Counted from the stretch's first letter, positions 25,151 to 34,701 are shown. The stretch is DNA of 64,000 nucleotides from Streptomyces sp. RPA4-2 (GCF_012273515.2 NZ_CP050975.2:6386001-6450000); one strand, 5' to 3'. Program-made: numbers and translations. Notes: a model not told the origin generated them from the sequence alone.

Positions 25151-26985
25151 CCGCGGTCGTCCTCTCCGGTGTCGGTGTGGGTGGCCCATTCCAGGAGGCC
25201 GATGAACGAGCGGTTCAGGAGCGCCGAGTCGGCGGGCCGCAGCGGGCGCTGCGCCATCAGGAGGGCCTGGCCGTAGAGGGACTCGGTGGCGGTGCCGATC
25301 AGCTCCGGGTCGCGCAGTGAGCTGATGCGCCGGATCAGCGGGTTGAGATGGTTGAGCACCAGACGCGCGCGTGGTGCGCTGCCGCGCAGCGAGCCGAGAA
25401 TGCCCGCCCACAGGTCGTCGGCCTGCTCCTCCGCCTCCGCGCGGGCCTGCTCGTGACGGGCCGCCCGGTCGTCCAGGTGCAGGGCCGGGACCGAGAGCGG
25501 GTGGAAGGCGCGCAGTGACACGTCGCAGCCCAGCGGGTCGAGCTTGGCGCGCGCGGCCGCCAGGAAACCCGAGAGGGCCAGCTCCTCGGCGGGGTCGATC
25601 GCGTCCAGGTGCGCCGTGACGGTGTCGGCGTCCAGCTCCGCGACCACCGCGCCCGGACGCACCGAGGGCAGCGCCTCCACCAGCTCGCTGTCGTAGGTGT
25701 AGCCGCCGTTGACGACACCGATGCCCTGTGCGGAGGCGATGGGCGCGACCTGGCGGTACTCCTCCACCGTGCGCGTGAAGTGCACCACCGGGTGGCGGAG
25801 CGCGAACTCCTCCAGGGACAGCCGTCCGTCGGTCGTCTCGAAGGGCAGCCACGGCAGCATCGTGCGCAGCATCTCGTTGTCGTGCCGCGCCAGTGACTTC
25901 ACGCCCAGGTGGTGGACGGACAGGAAGGCCGCCAGCCGCTCCGGGTCACCCGCCGCGAGTCCCGTCAGCCACGACCGGATGCGCTCGCCGAGGGCCTCGC
26001 GCACGGCCGCCAGGGTCTCGTCCTCGTAGAGCGACTCGCGCGACGCGGTGGGCCGCAGGCTGTCGGTGTCCAGGACACAGCGCACGAAGAACGCCCAGTC
26101 GGGCAGCAGCTGTTCGGCCCGCTCGGTCAGCAGCATGCCCTTCAGATGCACCCGGTGGCTCGCGCGCTGCGCGGGGCTGACCGCGGTCGGCAGGACGTAC
26201 GCGACGCCCCGTACCCCCGCGAGCGGCACGTTCAGTTCGATCGAGTCCAGCGGAGTGAAGCCGAACAGCTCGTGGCAGTGCCGGGCCAGGGCCACCCTGC
26301 GGGTGGCGGGGCTCGGATGGGCGCGGTCCCAGGGCGCGGGAAGGTCCGCGATCGCCTCGTCGCCGACGCGTACGTCGTACGGCAGCAGGGAGCCGAAGTC
26401 GCGGGCCAGTGACCGCACCCGCTCCTCGGTGAGCCACTCGCCGGCTCCGGCGCGCGCCACCAGGTGCACGGTGGTGCCCGGTTCGGTACGGGCCTCGTGC
26501 GGCAGCGTGCGCACGGTGTACGAGCCGTCGTCGGTCGCCGTCCACTCCACGGGCGCCGCGTCGGGCGTCCGGGCGCTGCGGCTGACGACGCGGATGCGCT
26601 CGGCGACCACGAAGCACGCCAGCAGTCCGATGCCGAACTGCCCCAGGAAGTCGGAGCGGGCCGCCTGGATGCCGTCGTCCCGCTTGGAGCTGCGGCCGAT
26701 CGTCGCGAGGAGGCTGTGCACGTCGGACTCGGTGAGCCCGATGCCGGAGTCCTCCACGCGCAGGGTGCCGCCCGCCGCGTGCAGCCGCACGGTGGCGGGC
26801 GCGTCCGGCTGTTCGGCGCGCCGGGCGGTGATCGCGTCCACGGCGTTCTGCAGCAGTTCGCGCAGATAGACCTTGGGGCTCGAGTACAGGTGATGGGAGA
26901 GCAGGTCCACCAGACCACGCAGGTCGACCTGGAACGAATGGGGTGACGGGGATGCCTGGGATGGCTGTGAGGTCTGGGAGTCCAT
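25147..26985 (-). CDS. Hsp90-like GHKL ATPase
   Basis: Protein of 612 residues with an N-terminal Hsp90 (Bergerat) ATPase domain: N box E-L-L-Q-N-A-V-D-A (near 43-51), D-x-G-I-G-L (near 79-84), and lid/phosphate loop G-Q-F-G-I-G (near 115-120). The middle domain carries an arginine in the P-T-A-S-R-E-S-L stretch near 314. The C-terminal dimerisation-like region is present, but there is no MEEVD end. It is shorter and more divergent than HtpG, so it is a paralogue rather than the main chaperone. ATG 26985. Upstream it is divergent from recG; downstream it overlaps the TPR gene by 4 bases. Clients are unknown. Confidence 0.92.
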   Translation of the reverse strand: MDSQTSQPSQASPSPHSFQVDLRGLVDLLSHHLYSSPKVYLRELLQNAVDAITARRAEQPDAPATVRLHAAGGTLRVEDSGIGLTESDVHSLLATIGRSSKRDDGIQAARSDFLGQFGIGLLACFVVAERIRVVSRSARTPDAAPVEWTATDDGSYTVRTLPHEARTEPGTTVHLVARAGAGEWLTEERVRSLARDFGSLLPYDVRVGDEAIADLPAPWDRAHPSPATRRVALARHCHELFGFTPLDSIELNVPLAGVRGVAYVLPTAVSPAQRASHRVHLKGMLLTERAEQLLPDWAFFVRCVLDTDSLRPTASRESLYEDETLAAVREALGERIRSWLTGLAAGDPERLAAFLSVHHLGVKSLARHDNEMLRTMLPWLPFETTDGRLSLEEFALRHPVVHFTRTVEEYRQVAPIASAQGIGVVNGGYTYDSELVEALPSVRPGAVVAELDADTVTAHLDAIDPAEELALSGFLAAARAKLDPLGCDVSLRAFHPLSVPALHLDDRAARHEQARAEAEEQADDLWAGILGSLRGSAPRARLVLNHLNPLIRRISSLRDPELIGTATESLYGQALLMAQRPLRPADSALLNRSFIGLLEWATHTDTGEDDRG

Positions 26986-27150
26986 CGTCGCTGCGCCGAG
27001 GGTGGGGGGACGGGCGACGGCGCGGGGTCGGGCGGTCCCGGCGGACGGTGACCGCGAAGAGGTCCGGAGCGCGCCATCCTAGGCCCGAACGAGCCGCCTG
27101 ACCAGCGGATTTCCAGGACGTATACGGCATTGTCGGTGGTGTGGTGTGCA

Positions 27151-29367
27151 ATGGATCTCGTGCCCGCGCTCGATGAACCACTGAAGAAGGTGCTCGGCCC
27201 TCCCACCGCGAAGGTGATGGCCGAGCATCTCGGCCTGCACACCGTCGGTGATCTCCTGCACCACTATCCGCGCAGATACGAGGAGCGCGGACAGCTCACC
27301 CACCTCGCCGACCTGCCCATGGACGAGCATGTGACGGTGGTCGCCCAGGTCGCCGACGCGCGCCTGCACACCTTCGCCTCCTCCAAGGCGCCGCGCGGCA
27401 AGGGCCAGCGCCTGGAGGTGACCATCACGGACGGCAGCGGCCGCCTCCAGCTGGTCTTCTTCGGCAACGGCGTGCACAAGCCCCACAAGGACCTGCTGCC
27501 CGGCACCCGCGCGATGTTCTCGGGCAAGGTCTCCGTCTTCAACCACCGCCTCCAGCTCGCCCACCCGGCCTACGAACTGCTGACCGGTGACGGCGACGAG
27601 GCCGTGGAGAGCGTCGACAGCTGGGCCGGTGCCCTCATCCCGATCTACCCGGCCACCGCCAAGCTGGAGTCCTGGAAGCTCGCCAAAGCCGTCCAGACGG
27701 TACTGCCCAGCGCCCAGGAAGCCGTCGACCCGCTCCCGGACTCCCTTCGCGACGGCCGCGGCCTGGTGACCCTCCCCGAGGCCCTCCTCAAGATCCACCG
27801 TCCGCACACCAAGGCGGACATCGGCGACGCCCGCGCCCGCCTCAAGTGGGACGAGGCCTTCGTCCTCCAGGTCGCCCTGGCCCGCCGCCGCCACGCCGAC
27901 GCCCAACTCCCCGCCGTGGCCCGCGTCCCCGCACCGGACGGCCTGCTCACCGCCTTCGACGCCAAGCTCCCTTTCACCCTCACCGAGGGCCAGCGGAAGG
28001 TCTCCAAGGAGATCTTCGACGACCTCGCGACGGAGCATCCGATGCACCGGCTGCTCCAGGGGGAGGTGGGCAGTGGGAAGACACTGGTCGCCCTGCGCGC
28101 CATGCTCGCCGTCGTCGACGCGGGCGGGCAGGCCGTGATGCTCGCGCCCACCGAAGTGCTCGCCCAGCAGCACCACCGGTCGGTCACCGAGATGATGGGG
28201 GAGCTGGCCGAGGGCGGGACGCTGGGCGGCGCCGAGCACTCCACCAAAGTCGTGCTGCTCACCGGGTCCATGGGGGTGGCGGGGCGCCGGCAGGCGCTGC
28301 TCGACCTGGTCACCGGCGAGGCCGGCATCGTCATCGGCACACACGCGCTGATCGAGGACAAGGTGCAGTTCCACGACCTCGGCCTGGTCGTCGTCGACGA
28401 GCAGCACCGTTTCGGCGTCGAGCAGCGCGACGCCCTGCGCGGCAAGGGCAAGCAGCCCCCGCACCTCCTGGTCATGACCGCCACCCCCATCCCGCGCACG
28501 GTCGCGATGACCGTCTTCGGTGACCTGGAGACCTCCGTCCTCGACCAGCTCCCCGCGGGGCGCTCACCGATCGCCAGCCATGTCGTCCCCGCCGCGGACA
28601 AGCCGCACTTCCTCGCCCGTGCCTGGGAGCGCGTGCGCGAGGAGGTGGGCAACGGCCATCAGGCCTACGTGGTCTGCCCCCGCATCGGGGACGGGGAGGA
28701 CGACCCGAAGAAGGGCGCCAAGAAGAAGTCGCCCGAGGACGAGGCCGAGAAGCGCCCGCCCCTCGCCGTCGTCGACATCGCCCGGCAGCTGGCCAAGGGC
28801 CCCCTCCAGGGACTCCGGGTCGAGGTCCTGCACGGCCGTATGCCGCCCGACGACAAGGACACCGTGATGCGCGGCTTCGCCGCCGGCGAGACCGACGTCC
28901 TGGTCGCCACGACCGTCATCGAGGTCGGCGTGAACGTGCCGAACGCCACGGCCATGGTGATCATGGACGCCGACCGGTTCGGCGTCTCCCAGCTCCATCA
29001 GCTGCGCGGCCGGGTCGGCCGGGGTTCCGCGGCCGGACTCTGCCTGCTGGTCAGCGAGATGCCCGAGGCGAGCCCGGCCCGTCAGCGGCTGAACGCGGTG
29101 GCGTCCACACTCGACGGTTTCGAACTCTCGCGCATCGACCTCGAACAGCGCCGTGAGGGCGACGTCCTCGGCCAGGCCCAGTCCGGCGTCCGCTCGTCGC
29201 TGCGCATGCTCACCGTCATCGAGGACGAGGAGATCATCGCCGAGGCCCGTGAGGAGGCGGCCGCGGTCGTCGCCGCCGACCCGGAACTCGCCGGGTTCCC
29301 GGGTCTGCGCACCGCCCTGGAGGCGCTCCTGGACGAGGAACGCGAGCAGTATCTCGACAAGGGCTGA
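27151..29367 (+). CDS. recG: ATP-dependent DNA helicase RecG
   Basis: A 738-residue superfamily 2 helicase that reverses stalled replication forks and branch-migrates Holliday junctions. The N-terminal wedge/OB domain covers about 1-160 (L-L-H-H-Y-P-R-R-Y near 35-43). Walker A is G-E-V-G-S-G-K-T near 304. The DEXH-equivalent is D-E-Q-H-R-F-G near 416. The C-terminal helicase domain has Q-L-R-G-R-V-G-R-G near 617. An unusual Lys-rich insert (K-K-G-A-K-K-K-S) lies near residue 515. ATG 27151 is preferred because homologues start M-D-L-V-P-A-L; a TTG 21 bases upstream is possible. No strong ribosome site. Confidence 0.96.
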   Translation: MDLVPALDEPLKKVLGPPTAKVMAEHLGLHTVGDLLHHYPRRYEERGQLTHLADLPMDEHVTVVAQVADARLHTFASSKAPRGKGQRLEVTITDGSGRLQLVFFGNGVHKPHKDLLPGTRAMFSGKVSVFNHRLQLAHPAYELLTGDGDEAVESVDSWAGALIPIYPATAKLESWKLAKAVQTVLPSAQEAVDPLPDSLRDGRGLVTLPEALLKIHRPHTKADIGDARARLKWDEAFVLQVALARRRHADAQLPAVARVPAPDGLLTAFDAKLPFTLTEGQRKVSKEIFDDLATEHPMHRLLQGEVGSGKTLVALRAMLAVVDAGGQAVMLAPTEVLAQQHHRSVTEMMGELAEGGTLGGAEHSTKVVLLTGSMGVAGRRQALLDLVTGEAGIVIGTHALIEDKVQFHDLGLVVVDEQHRFGVEQRDALRGKGKQPPHLLVMTATPIPRTVAMTVFGDLETSVLDQLPAGRSPIASHVVPAADKPHFLARAWERVREEVGNGHQAYVVCPRIGDGEDDPKKGAKKKSPEDEAEKRPPLAVVDIARQLAKGPLQGLRVEVLHGRMPPDDKDTVMRGFAAGETDVLVATTVIEVGVNVPNATAMVIMDADRFGVSQLHQLRGRVGRGSAAGLCLLVSEMPEASPARQRLNAVASTLDGFELSRIDLEQRREGDVLGQAQSGVRSSLRMLTVIEDEEIIAEAREEAAAVVAADPELAGFPGLRTALEALLDEEREQYLDKG

Positions 29368-29432
29368 CAGGAACTCCCGAGGCCGACGGGAGCCGTAGGG
29401 TGCCCGACCGGGCGGACAGCGACCGGCGGGAG

Positions 29433-29466
29433 CCCTGCCCGGGAAGCACCCCTGCCCGGGAAGCAC
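29433..29466. repeat. 17-bp tandem duplication
   Basis: Two exact adjacent copies of a 17-base unit containing CCTGCCCGGGAAGCAC, between recG and rsmD. Each has a CCCGGG palindrome. Non-coding. Confidence 0.8.
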
Positions 29467-29547
29467 CCGGAGGCGGGGCGGGGAGGCGGGATCCGGGCTC
29501 CGGCTGAGACACTGGCAGCCGACACGTCACCAGCGCAAAGGACCCTC

Positions 29548-30135
29548 ATGACCCGCGTGATCGCCGGCCGGGCCGGCGGACGCCGTCTGGCCGTCCCGCC
29601 GGGCACCGGCACCCGGCCCACCTCCGACCGGGCGCGCGAGGGCCTCTTCTCCACCTGGCAGTCCCTGCTCGGCGGCCCGCTGGAGGGCGAGCGCGTGCTC
29701 GACCTGTACGCGGGCTCCGGCGCCGTGGGCCTGGAGGCGCTCAGCCGCGGTGCCGGACACACCCTGCTCGTCGAGTCCGACGCCCGCGCCGCCCGCGTCA
29801 TCCGGGAGAACGTGAAGGCGCTGGGCCTGCCCGGCGCCGAAGTCAGGCCGGGCAAAGCGGAACAGATCGTTCAGGCACCGGCGCCCGCGGAACCGTACGA
29901 CCTGGTCTTCCTCGACCCGCCCTACGCCGTGCCGGACGACGATCTTCGCGAGATTCTGCTCACACTCCGGACGCAGGGCTGGCTCGCGGGCGATGCGCTC
30001 GTCACCGTGGAGCGCAGCACCAGAGGCGGCGAATTCGGGTGGCCGGACGGTTTTGACGCGCTCCGGGCCCGTCGTTACGGCGAGGGGACCTTTTGGTACG
30101 GTCGCGCCGCCTCTACGTGCGAAGACGCACGATGA
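29548..30135 (+). CDS. rsmD: 16S rRNA (guanine966-N2)-methyltransferase
   Basis: SAM-dependent methyltransferase of 195 residues. Motif I is V-L-D-L-Y-A-G-S-G-A-V-G-L-E-A (near 50-64), motif IV is D-P-P-Y (125-128), and the N-terminal R-V-I-A-G-R-A-G-G-R-R-L is characteristic of RsmD. It methylates G966 of 16S rRNA in the 30S particle. It ends 26 bases before the preferred coaD start (TTG 30162); its stop overlaps an alternative coaD ATG at 30132. Co-transcription of rsmD and coaD is the usual arrangement. Confidence 0.96.
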   Translation: MTRVIAGRAGGRRLAVPPGTGTRPTSDRAREGLFSTWQSLLGGPLEGERVLDLYAGSGAVGLEALSRGAGHTLLVESDARAARVIRENVKALGLPGAEVRPGKAEQIVQAPAPAEPYDLVFLDPPYAVPDDDLREILLTLRTQGWLAGDALVTVERSTRGGEFGWPDGFDALRARRYGEGTFWYGRAASTCEDAR

Positions 30136-30161
30136 CCGGACCGGAGAGCGAGGGACCACAG

Positions 30162-30641
30162 TTGCGCCGCGCCGTCTGTCCGGGGTCATTCGACCCCATC
30201 ACCAATGGACACCTCGACATCATCGCCCGCGCTTCCAGGCTCTACGACGTCGTGCACGTCGTGGTGATGATCAATCAGTCGAAGCAGGGCCTGTTCACCG
30301 TCGACGAGCGGATCGAGCTGATCCGCGAGGTCACCGCGGAGTTCGGCAACGTCCAGGTCGAGCCCTACCACGGCCTGCTCGTCGACTTCTGCAAGCAGCG
30401 GGACATCCCCGCCATCGTCAAGGGACTGCGCGCGGTCAGCGACTTCGACTACGAACTGCAGATGGCCCAGATGAACAACGGCCTCTCGGGCGTGGAGACG
30501 CTGTTCATCCCGACCAGCCCCACCTACAGCTTCCTCTCCTCCTCGCTGGTCAAGGAGGTCGCGACCTGGGGCGGCGACATCTCCCACCTGGTGCCGCCGG
30601 TGGTCCTGGAGGCGCTGAAGGGGCGGCTCGGCCAGGACTGA
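30162..30641 (+). CDS. coaD: phosphopantetheine adenylyltransferase
   Basis: Nucleotidyltransferase of 159 residues, the penultimate step of coenzyme A synthesis. The H-x-G-H-equivalent is T-N-G-H (14-17), with N-terminal C-P-G-S-F-D-P. The C-terminal signature S-S-S-L-V-K-E is near 127-133. Two starts are possible. TTG 30162 has GAGGGA 6 bases upstream and gives the family's usual 159-residue length. ATG 30132 overlaps the rsmD stop and adds 10 residues. I prefer TTG. Confidence 0.95.
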   Translation: MRRAVCPGSFDPITNGHLDIIARASRLYDVVHVVVMINQSKQGLFTVDERIELIREVTAEFGNVQVEPYHGLLVDFCKQRDIPAIVKGLRAVSDFDYELQMAQMNNGLSGVETLFIPTSPTYSFLSSSLVKEVATWGGDISHLVPPVVLEALKGRLGQD

Positions 30642-30740
30642 CGGGCTGACAGTCCGTCACCCGGTGTCGGGTGGGGCGGGAGTGGTCGTACAGTCGAACC
30701 GTCCGTCTCCATCACAGCTGTAGAGAGTGGCGAGCACACG

Positions 30741-31811
30741 GTGGACGTGCAGAAGAAGCTCGATGAGATCGTCTCGGCGGTCGGCAGCGCCCGCTCCATG
30801 CCCATGTCGGCCTCGTGCGTGGTCAACCGCGCCGAGCTGCTCTCGATGCTCGAAGAGGTGCGCCAGGCCCTGCCCGGCTCCCTCGCCCAGGCCGAGGAGC
30901 TCATCGGCGGCCGCGAGCAGATGGTCGAGCAGGCCCGCATGGAGGCCGACCGGATCATCGAGACCGCGCACGCCGAGCGCGGCTCGCTGATCTCCGACAC
31001 CGAGGTCGCCCGCCGTTCCCAGAACGAGGCGGACCGCATTCTCGCCGAGGCCCGCCAGGAGGCCGAGGAGATCCGCGCCGAGGCCGACGACTACGTCGAC
31101 TCCAAGCTCGCCAACTTCGAGGTCGTCCTCACCAAGACCCTCGGCTCCGTCGGCCGGGGCCGCGAGAAGCTCCTCGGCACCGGTCCCGGCATCGACGAGC
31201 AGGGCTACGAGGACGAGGACGCCCCCGAGCGCAGCCACGACCCCGAGACGCTGCGCCGCAACGCCGACGACTACGTCGACGTGAAGCTCGGCGCCTTCGA
31301 GGCCGTCCTCGCCAAGACCCTGGAGGCCGTCGGCCGCGGCCGGCAGAAGCTGCACGGCCGGATCGCCAGCGACGACCTGGGCGACCTGGGTGCCTTCGCC
31401 GAGGACGGGACCCCCGTCCAGCACACCAGCGACGCCGACTACCTGGCCGGCCTCGCCGAGCTCTCGGAGGTCCCCGAGCGGGTCGTCCAGAGCCCCGAGG
31501 TGCCGGCCCAGCCGTCCTACGCGCAGCAGCAGGACGCCTACGCGTACCAGCAGCAGGCGGACCCCTACGGCTACCAGCAGCAGTACGCCCAGCAGGACGC
31601 GTACGGCTACCAGCAGGCCGATCCGTACGCCGCCTACCCGCAGCACGGCTACGACCAGCAGCAGGGGTACGACCAGGGCGGTCAGCAGGGCTATCCGCAG
31701 CAGCCGACGCACGCCCTGGACCCGCAGGCGAACGCCCTGGACGAGACCAGCCTCTTCGACACCACCATGATCAGCGCCGAGCAGCTGAGGGCGTACGAAC
31801 AGGGGCGCTGA
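30741..31811 (+). CDS. DivIVA-like coiled-coil protein with Q/Y-rich tail
   Basis: A 356-residue cytoplasmic protein. Residues 1-110 form a coiled coil (E-E-V-R-Q-A-L, E-A-R-Q-E-A-E-E-I). A segment D-D-Y-V-D-x-K-L-x-x-F-E-x-V-L-x-K-T-L follows twice, near 115-140 and 173-200, an internal duplication. From about 252 to 320 the protein is a low-complexity tail of Q-Q-x-Y, D-P-Y-x-Y-Q-Q repeats. It ends with a conserved S-L-F-D-T-T-M-I-S-A-E-Q-L. It resembles the ATP-synthase-b/DivIVA-like proteins of Streptomyces next to coaD and is probably connected with cell-envelope or polar-growth organisation. Start GTG 30741 has only a weak ribosome site. Exact role unknown. Confidence 0.85.
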   Translation: MDVQKKLDEIVSAVGSARSMPMSASCVVNRAELLSMLEEVRQALPGSLAQAEELIGGREQMVEQARMEADRIIETAHAERGSLISDTEVARRSQNEADRILAEARQEAEEIRAEADDYVDSKLANFEVVLTKTLGSVGRGREKLLGTGPGIDEQGYEDEDAPERSHDPETLRRNADDYVDVKLGAFEAVLAKTLEAVGRGRQKLHGRIASDDLGDLGAFAEDGTPVQHTSDADYLAGLAELSEVPERVVQSPEVPAQPSYAQQQDAYAYQQQADPYGYQQQYAQQDAYGYQQADPYAAYPQHGYDQQQGYDQGGQQGYPQQPTHALDPQANALDETSLFDTTMISAEQLRAYEQGR

Positions 31812-31978
31812 CACCGGATTGGGCCGAGAGCGAAAGGTCCAGTATCCTGGCTCTTCGGTCGCGTGTACGTCCGCGATCGCCGCTGCCCGGGAACACCAGG
31901 GGTGGCGGCCCCTCGAGTTTTTGAAGATCGAAAGCAGGAACGGCTCTGAACACCCACCTCGACCACCGCAACCCTCTC

Positions 31979-32602
31979 GTGTTCGACACACACGAGCTGG
32001 GCCGGCGTCCTGGTGCGCTGCAGCGCCTGACCCGCACGATCGAGGCCCCCAGGGATCTCGGGATCCAGGGAGTCATCGGAGTGCCGGAAGGCACCCCGGT
32101 GGAGCTCGAACTCAGGCTCGAGTCGGTCATGGAAGGTGTGCTCGTCACAGGCACCGCCCGTGCACGGGTCGAGGGGGAGTGCGTAAGGTGTCTGGAGCCG
32201 CTCGAGCAGTCGCTCGCCGCGGACTTCCAGGAGATGTTCTCGTACCCTGACGCCGACGACCGGGGCCGCGCCAAAGCGGATCCGGCCGACGACGCCGGGG
32301 AATCCACGGATAACGAGGACATGCTCTTCATCGAGGACGGCCTGTTCGACCTCGAACCCGTGCTGCGTGATGCGGTGGTGCTCGCACTGCCGATGCAGCC
32401 GGTGTGCCAGGACGACTGCCCCGGCCTGTGCTCCCAATGCGGAGCCCGGCTCGCGGACGACCCGGACCACCACCACGACGCCGTCGACATCCGTTGGGCG
32501 GCACTGCAGGGACTCGCTGGTTCATCCGGAGACGGCGAGAAGGACGAGTTGAGCGGCGGCGCGCTTCCATCAGCGCACGTCGACGAGAAGCAGGAGAAGT
32601 AG
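31979..32602 (+). CDS. DUF177 (YceD-like) protein, possible CTG start upstream
   Basis: YceD/DUF177 family, 207 residues from GTG 31979. Members are linked to 23S rRNA/50S maturation and almost always precede rpmF, as here (stop 3 bases before rpmF). Visible are [11 protein letters not shown] and a C-terminal cysteine cluster [13 protein letters not shown]. No ribosome site precedes GTG 31979. In the same frame, 33 bases upstream, CTG 31946 has AGGA 6 bases before it and would add L-N-T-H-L-D-H-R-N-P-L. No ATG, GTG or TTG exists between that point and the in-frame stop at 31922. The true start may therefore be CTG 31946 (non-canonical). Confidence 0.9.
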   Translation: MFDTHELGRRPGALQRLTRTIEAPRDLGIQGVIGVPEGTPVELELRLESVMEGVLVTGTARARVEGECVRCLEPLEQSLAADFQEMFSYPDADDRGRAKADPADDAGESTDNEDMLFIEDGLFDLEPVLRDAVVLALPMQPVCQDDCPGLCSQCGARLADDPDHHHDAVDIRWAALQGLAGSSGDGEKDELSGGALPSAHVDEKQEK

Positions 32603-32604
32603 CC

Positions 32605-32778
32605 GTGGCTGTTCCGAAGCGGAAGATGTCGCGCAGCAACACGCGCCACCGCCGGTCGCAGTGGAAGGCTGCGGTCCCCACCCTGGTTGCGTGCGAGCGC
32701 TGCCACGAGCCCAAGCTGCAGCACATCGCGTGCCCGGCTTGCGGCACCTACAACAAGCGCCAGGTCCTCGAGGTCTGA
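32605..32778 (+). CDS. rpmF: 50S ribosomal protein L32
   Basis: Ribosomal protein bL32, 57 residues. The [14 protein letters not shown]-terminus and a zinc ribbon C-E-R-C / C-P-A-C (29-32, 42-45) are typical. GTG 32605, AGGAGAAG upstream within the end of the DUF177 gene. Central gene of the DUF177-rpmF-rnc unit. Confidence 0.98.
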   Translation: MAVPKRKMSRSNTRHRRSQWKAAVPTLVACERCHEPKLQHIACPACGTYNKRQVLEV

Positions 32779-32797
32779 GCGGCCGGTGAGAGGTCTG

Positions 32798-33655
32798 ATG
32801 TCTGACGCCAAGGCGGAACCTAACGCCAAGAAAAAGGCGGAGAACACAGCCTCGTCCCACACGCTTCTGGAAGGGCGGCTCGGGTACAAGCTCGAGTCCG
32901 CCCTTCTGGTGCGTGCGCTGACCCACCGTTCCTACGCGTACGAGAACGGCGGTCTGCCGACCAACGAGCGGCTGGAGTTCCTCGGGGACTCCGTGCTCGG
33001 CCTCGTGGTCACGGACACGCTGTACCGCACCCACCCCGACCTGCCCGAAGGCCAGCTGGCCAAGTTGCGGGCCGCGGTGGTCAACTCGCGTGCGCTGGCG
33101 GAAGTGGGCCGCGGCCTCGAACTCGGCTCCTTCATCCGGCTCGGCCGGGGCGAGGAAGGCACGGGAGGCCGGGACAAGGCATCCATCCTCGCCGACACCC
33201 TTGAAGCGGTGATCGGCGCGGTCTATCTCGACCAGGGTCTGGAAGCGGCGGGCGAACTCGTCCACCGGCTCTTCGACCCGTTGATCGAGAAGTCCTCGAA
33301 CCTCGGTGCCGGCCTGGACTGGAAGACCAGTCTCCAGGAGCTCACCGCGACCGAGGGGCTCGGCGTACCCGAGTACCTGGTCTCGGAGACCGGCCCCGAC
33401 CACGAGAAGACCTTTACTGCTGCCGCCCGCGTCGGAGGCGTCTCGTACGGCACCGGCACCGGCCGCAGCAAGAAGGAGGCGGAGCAGCAGGCCGCGGAGT
33501 CCGCGTGGCGTGCGATCCGCTCCGCCGCGGACGAGCGCGCGAAGTCGGCCCAGGCCGCCGAGCAGGTGGCTCAGGCCGCTCAGCAGGCAGCCCAGGCCGC
33601 CGAGGAGGCCACCGAGGCTCCCTCGGCTCCGACCAGCGATCCGGCCACGGCCTGA
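32798..33655 (+). CDS. rnc: ribonuclease III (AbsB)
   Basis: Endoribonuclease III, 285 residues, cutting double-stranded RNA in rRNA maturation and mRNA control. In S. coelicolor the same gene (absB) is needed for antibiotic production. The signature [10 protein letters not shown] (56-65) carries catalytic E60 and D64; the second acidic site is in [11 protein letters not shown] near 132-142. A dsRNA-binding domain follows (K-T-S-L-Q-E-L ... [10 protein letters not shown]). A tail of A/Q/E-rich coiled repeats, from about 243, is variable in the family. ATG 32798; GTG 32786 in the same frame is an alternative. Confidence 0.97.
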   Translation: MSDAKAEPNAKKKAENTASSHTLLEGRLGYKLESALLVRALTHRSYAYENGGLPTNERLEFLGDSVLGLVVTDTLYRTHPDLPEGQLAKLRAAVVNSRALAEVGRGLELGSFIRLGRGEEGTGGRDKASILADTLEAVIGAVYLDQGLEAAGELVHRLFDPLIEKSSNLGAGLDWKTSLQELTATEGLGVPEYLVSETGPDHEKTFTAAARVGGVSYGTGTGRSKKEAEQQAAESAWRAIRSAADERAKSAQAAEQVAQAAQQAAQAAEEATEAPSAPTSDPATA

Positions 33656-33769
33656 TTCCTTCGTAAGAACGCCGGCAGCACCCGCGGCGACCGTGGACCC
33701 CGCCCACCGGCGGTGTCGGCGGTCCCGCGGGACCGGCGGCACCAGCAGCAGCGCAGTAACCGCAGGGCC

Positions 33770-33807
33770 CGAACCCCGTCGCAGCGTCCGTGCCGCGGCG
33801 GGGTTCG
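33770..33807 (+). terminator. hairpin between rnc and mutM
   Basis: A 13-bp stem (CGAACCCCGTCGC / GCGGCGGGGTTCG, one G-T pair) with a 12-base loop, 34 bases before mutM. A second, less perfect hairpin lies at about 33711-33748. Confidence 0.65.
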
Positions 33808-33840
33808 AGCATCCCCGCAACCACACTCCGAAGGAGCGCC

Positions 33841-34701
33841 GTGCCCGAGCTGCCCGAGGTCGAAGTCGTGCGGCGCGGTCTGGAGCGCTGGGTCAGCGGG
33901 CGGACCGTGACCTCGGCCGAGGTACGCCATCCACGGGCCGTACGCCGTCATCAGGCCGGACCCGAGGGCTTCGCCCAGGCACTCGCCGGGCAGCGCGTCG
34001 GACCGGCGATGCGCCGCGGCAAGTACCTCTGGCTCCCCCTGGACGACTCCCCGTTCTCCGTACTCGCGCACCTCGGCATGAGCGGTCAGCTCCTGGTGCA
34101 GCCGGAGGACGCCCCGGACGAGAAGCACCTGCGCATCCGCGTCCGTTTCGACGACGCGCAGGGCACCGAACTGCGCTTCGTCGACCAGCGCACCTTCGGT
34201 GGCCTCTCCCTGCACGAGACCACCCCGGACGGCCTGCCGGACGTCATCGCGCACATCGCCCGCGACCCACTCGACCCCCTGTTTGACGATGCCGCGTTCC
34301 ACGCCGCCCTGCGCGCCCGCCGCACGACGATCAAGCGCGCCCTGCTGGACCAGTCGCTGATCAGCGGCGTCGGCAACATCTACGCGGACGAGGCGCTCTG
34401 GCGCGCCAGGCTCCACTACGAACGCCCGGTGGCCGGCTTCACCCGGCCGCGCACCGCCGAACTCCTCGGCCACATCCGTGACGTCATGAACGAGGCCCTC
34501 GCCGTCGGCGGCACCAGCTTCGACAGCCTGTACGTCAACGTCAACGGCGAGTCCGGTTACTTCGACCGCTCACTCGACGCCTACGGGCGCGAGGACGAGC
34601 CCTGCCGCCGGTGCGGCACGCCCATGCGCCGGCGCGCCTGGATGAACCGGTCCAGCTACTTCTGCCCCCGCTGCCAGCGACCGCCCCGGGTCACCGGCTG
34701 A
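33841..34701 (+). CDS. mutM: formamidopyrimidine-DNA glycosylase
   Basis: Fpg of 286 residues, removing 8-oxoguanine and other oxidised purines from DNA, with AP-lyase activity. The N-terminal P2-E3 (M-P-E-L-P-E-V-E) are catalytic, a conserved lysine lies in R-R-G-K-Y-L near residue 60, and the H2TH region [11 protein letters not shown] is near 175-185. The C-terminal zinc finger is C-R-R-C ... C-P-R-C. GTG 33841 follows AAGGAGC, as catalysis by P2 requires this exact start. Confidence 0.96.
   Translation: MPELPEVEVVRRGLERWVSGRTVTSAEVRHPRAVRRHQAGPEGFAQALAGQRVGPAMRRGKYLWLPLDDSPFSVLAHLGMSGQLLVQPEDAPDEKHLRIRVRFDDAQGTELRFVDQRTFGGLSLHETTPDGLPDVIAHIARDPLDPLFDDAAFHAALRARRTTIKRALLDQSLISGVGNIYADEALWRARLHYERPVAGFTRPRTAELLGHIRDVMNEALAVGGTSFDSLYVNVNGESGYFDRSLDAYGREDEPCRRCGTPMRRRAWMNRSSYFCPRCQRPPRVTG

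Noticed and set aside
22115..25852. A 1245-residue single protein on the minus strand
   Set aside because: The first about 230 codons lie over the Hsp90-like gene in another frame and are P/R/G-rich; the true start is the ATG overlapping the ATPase stop.
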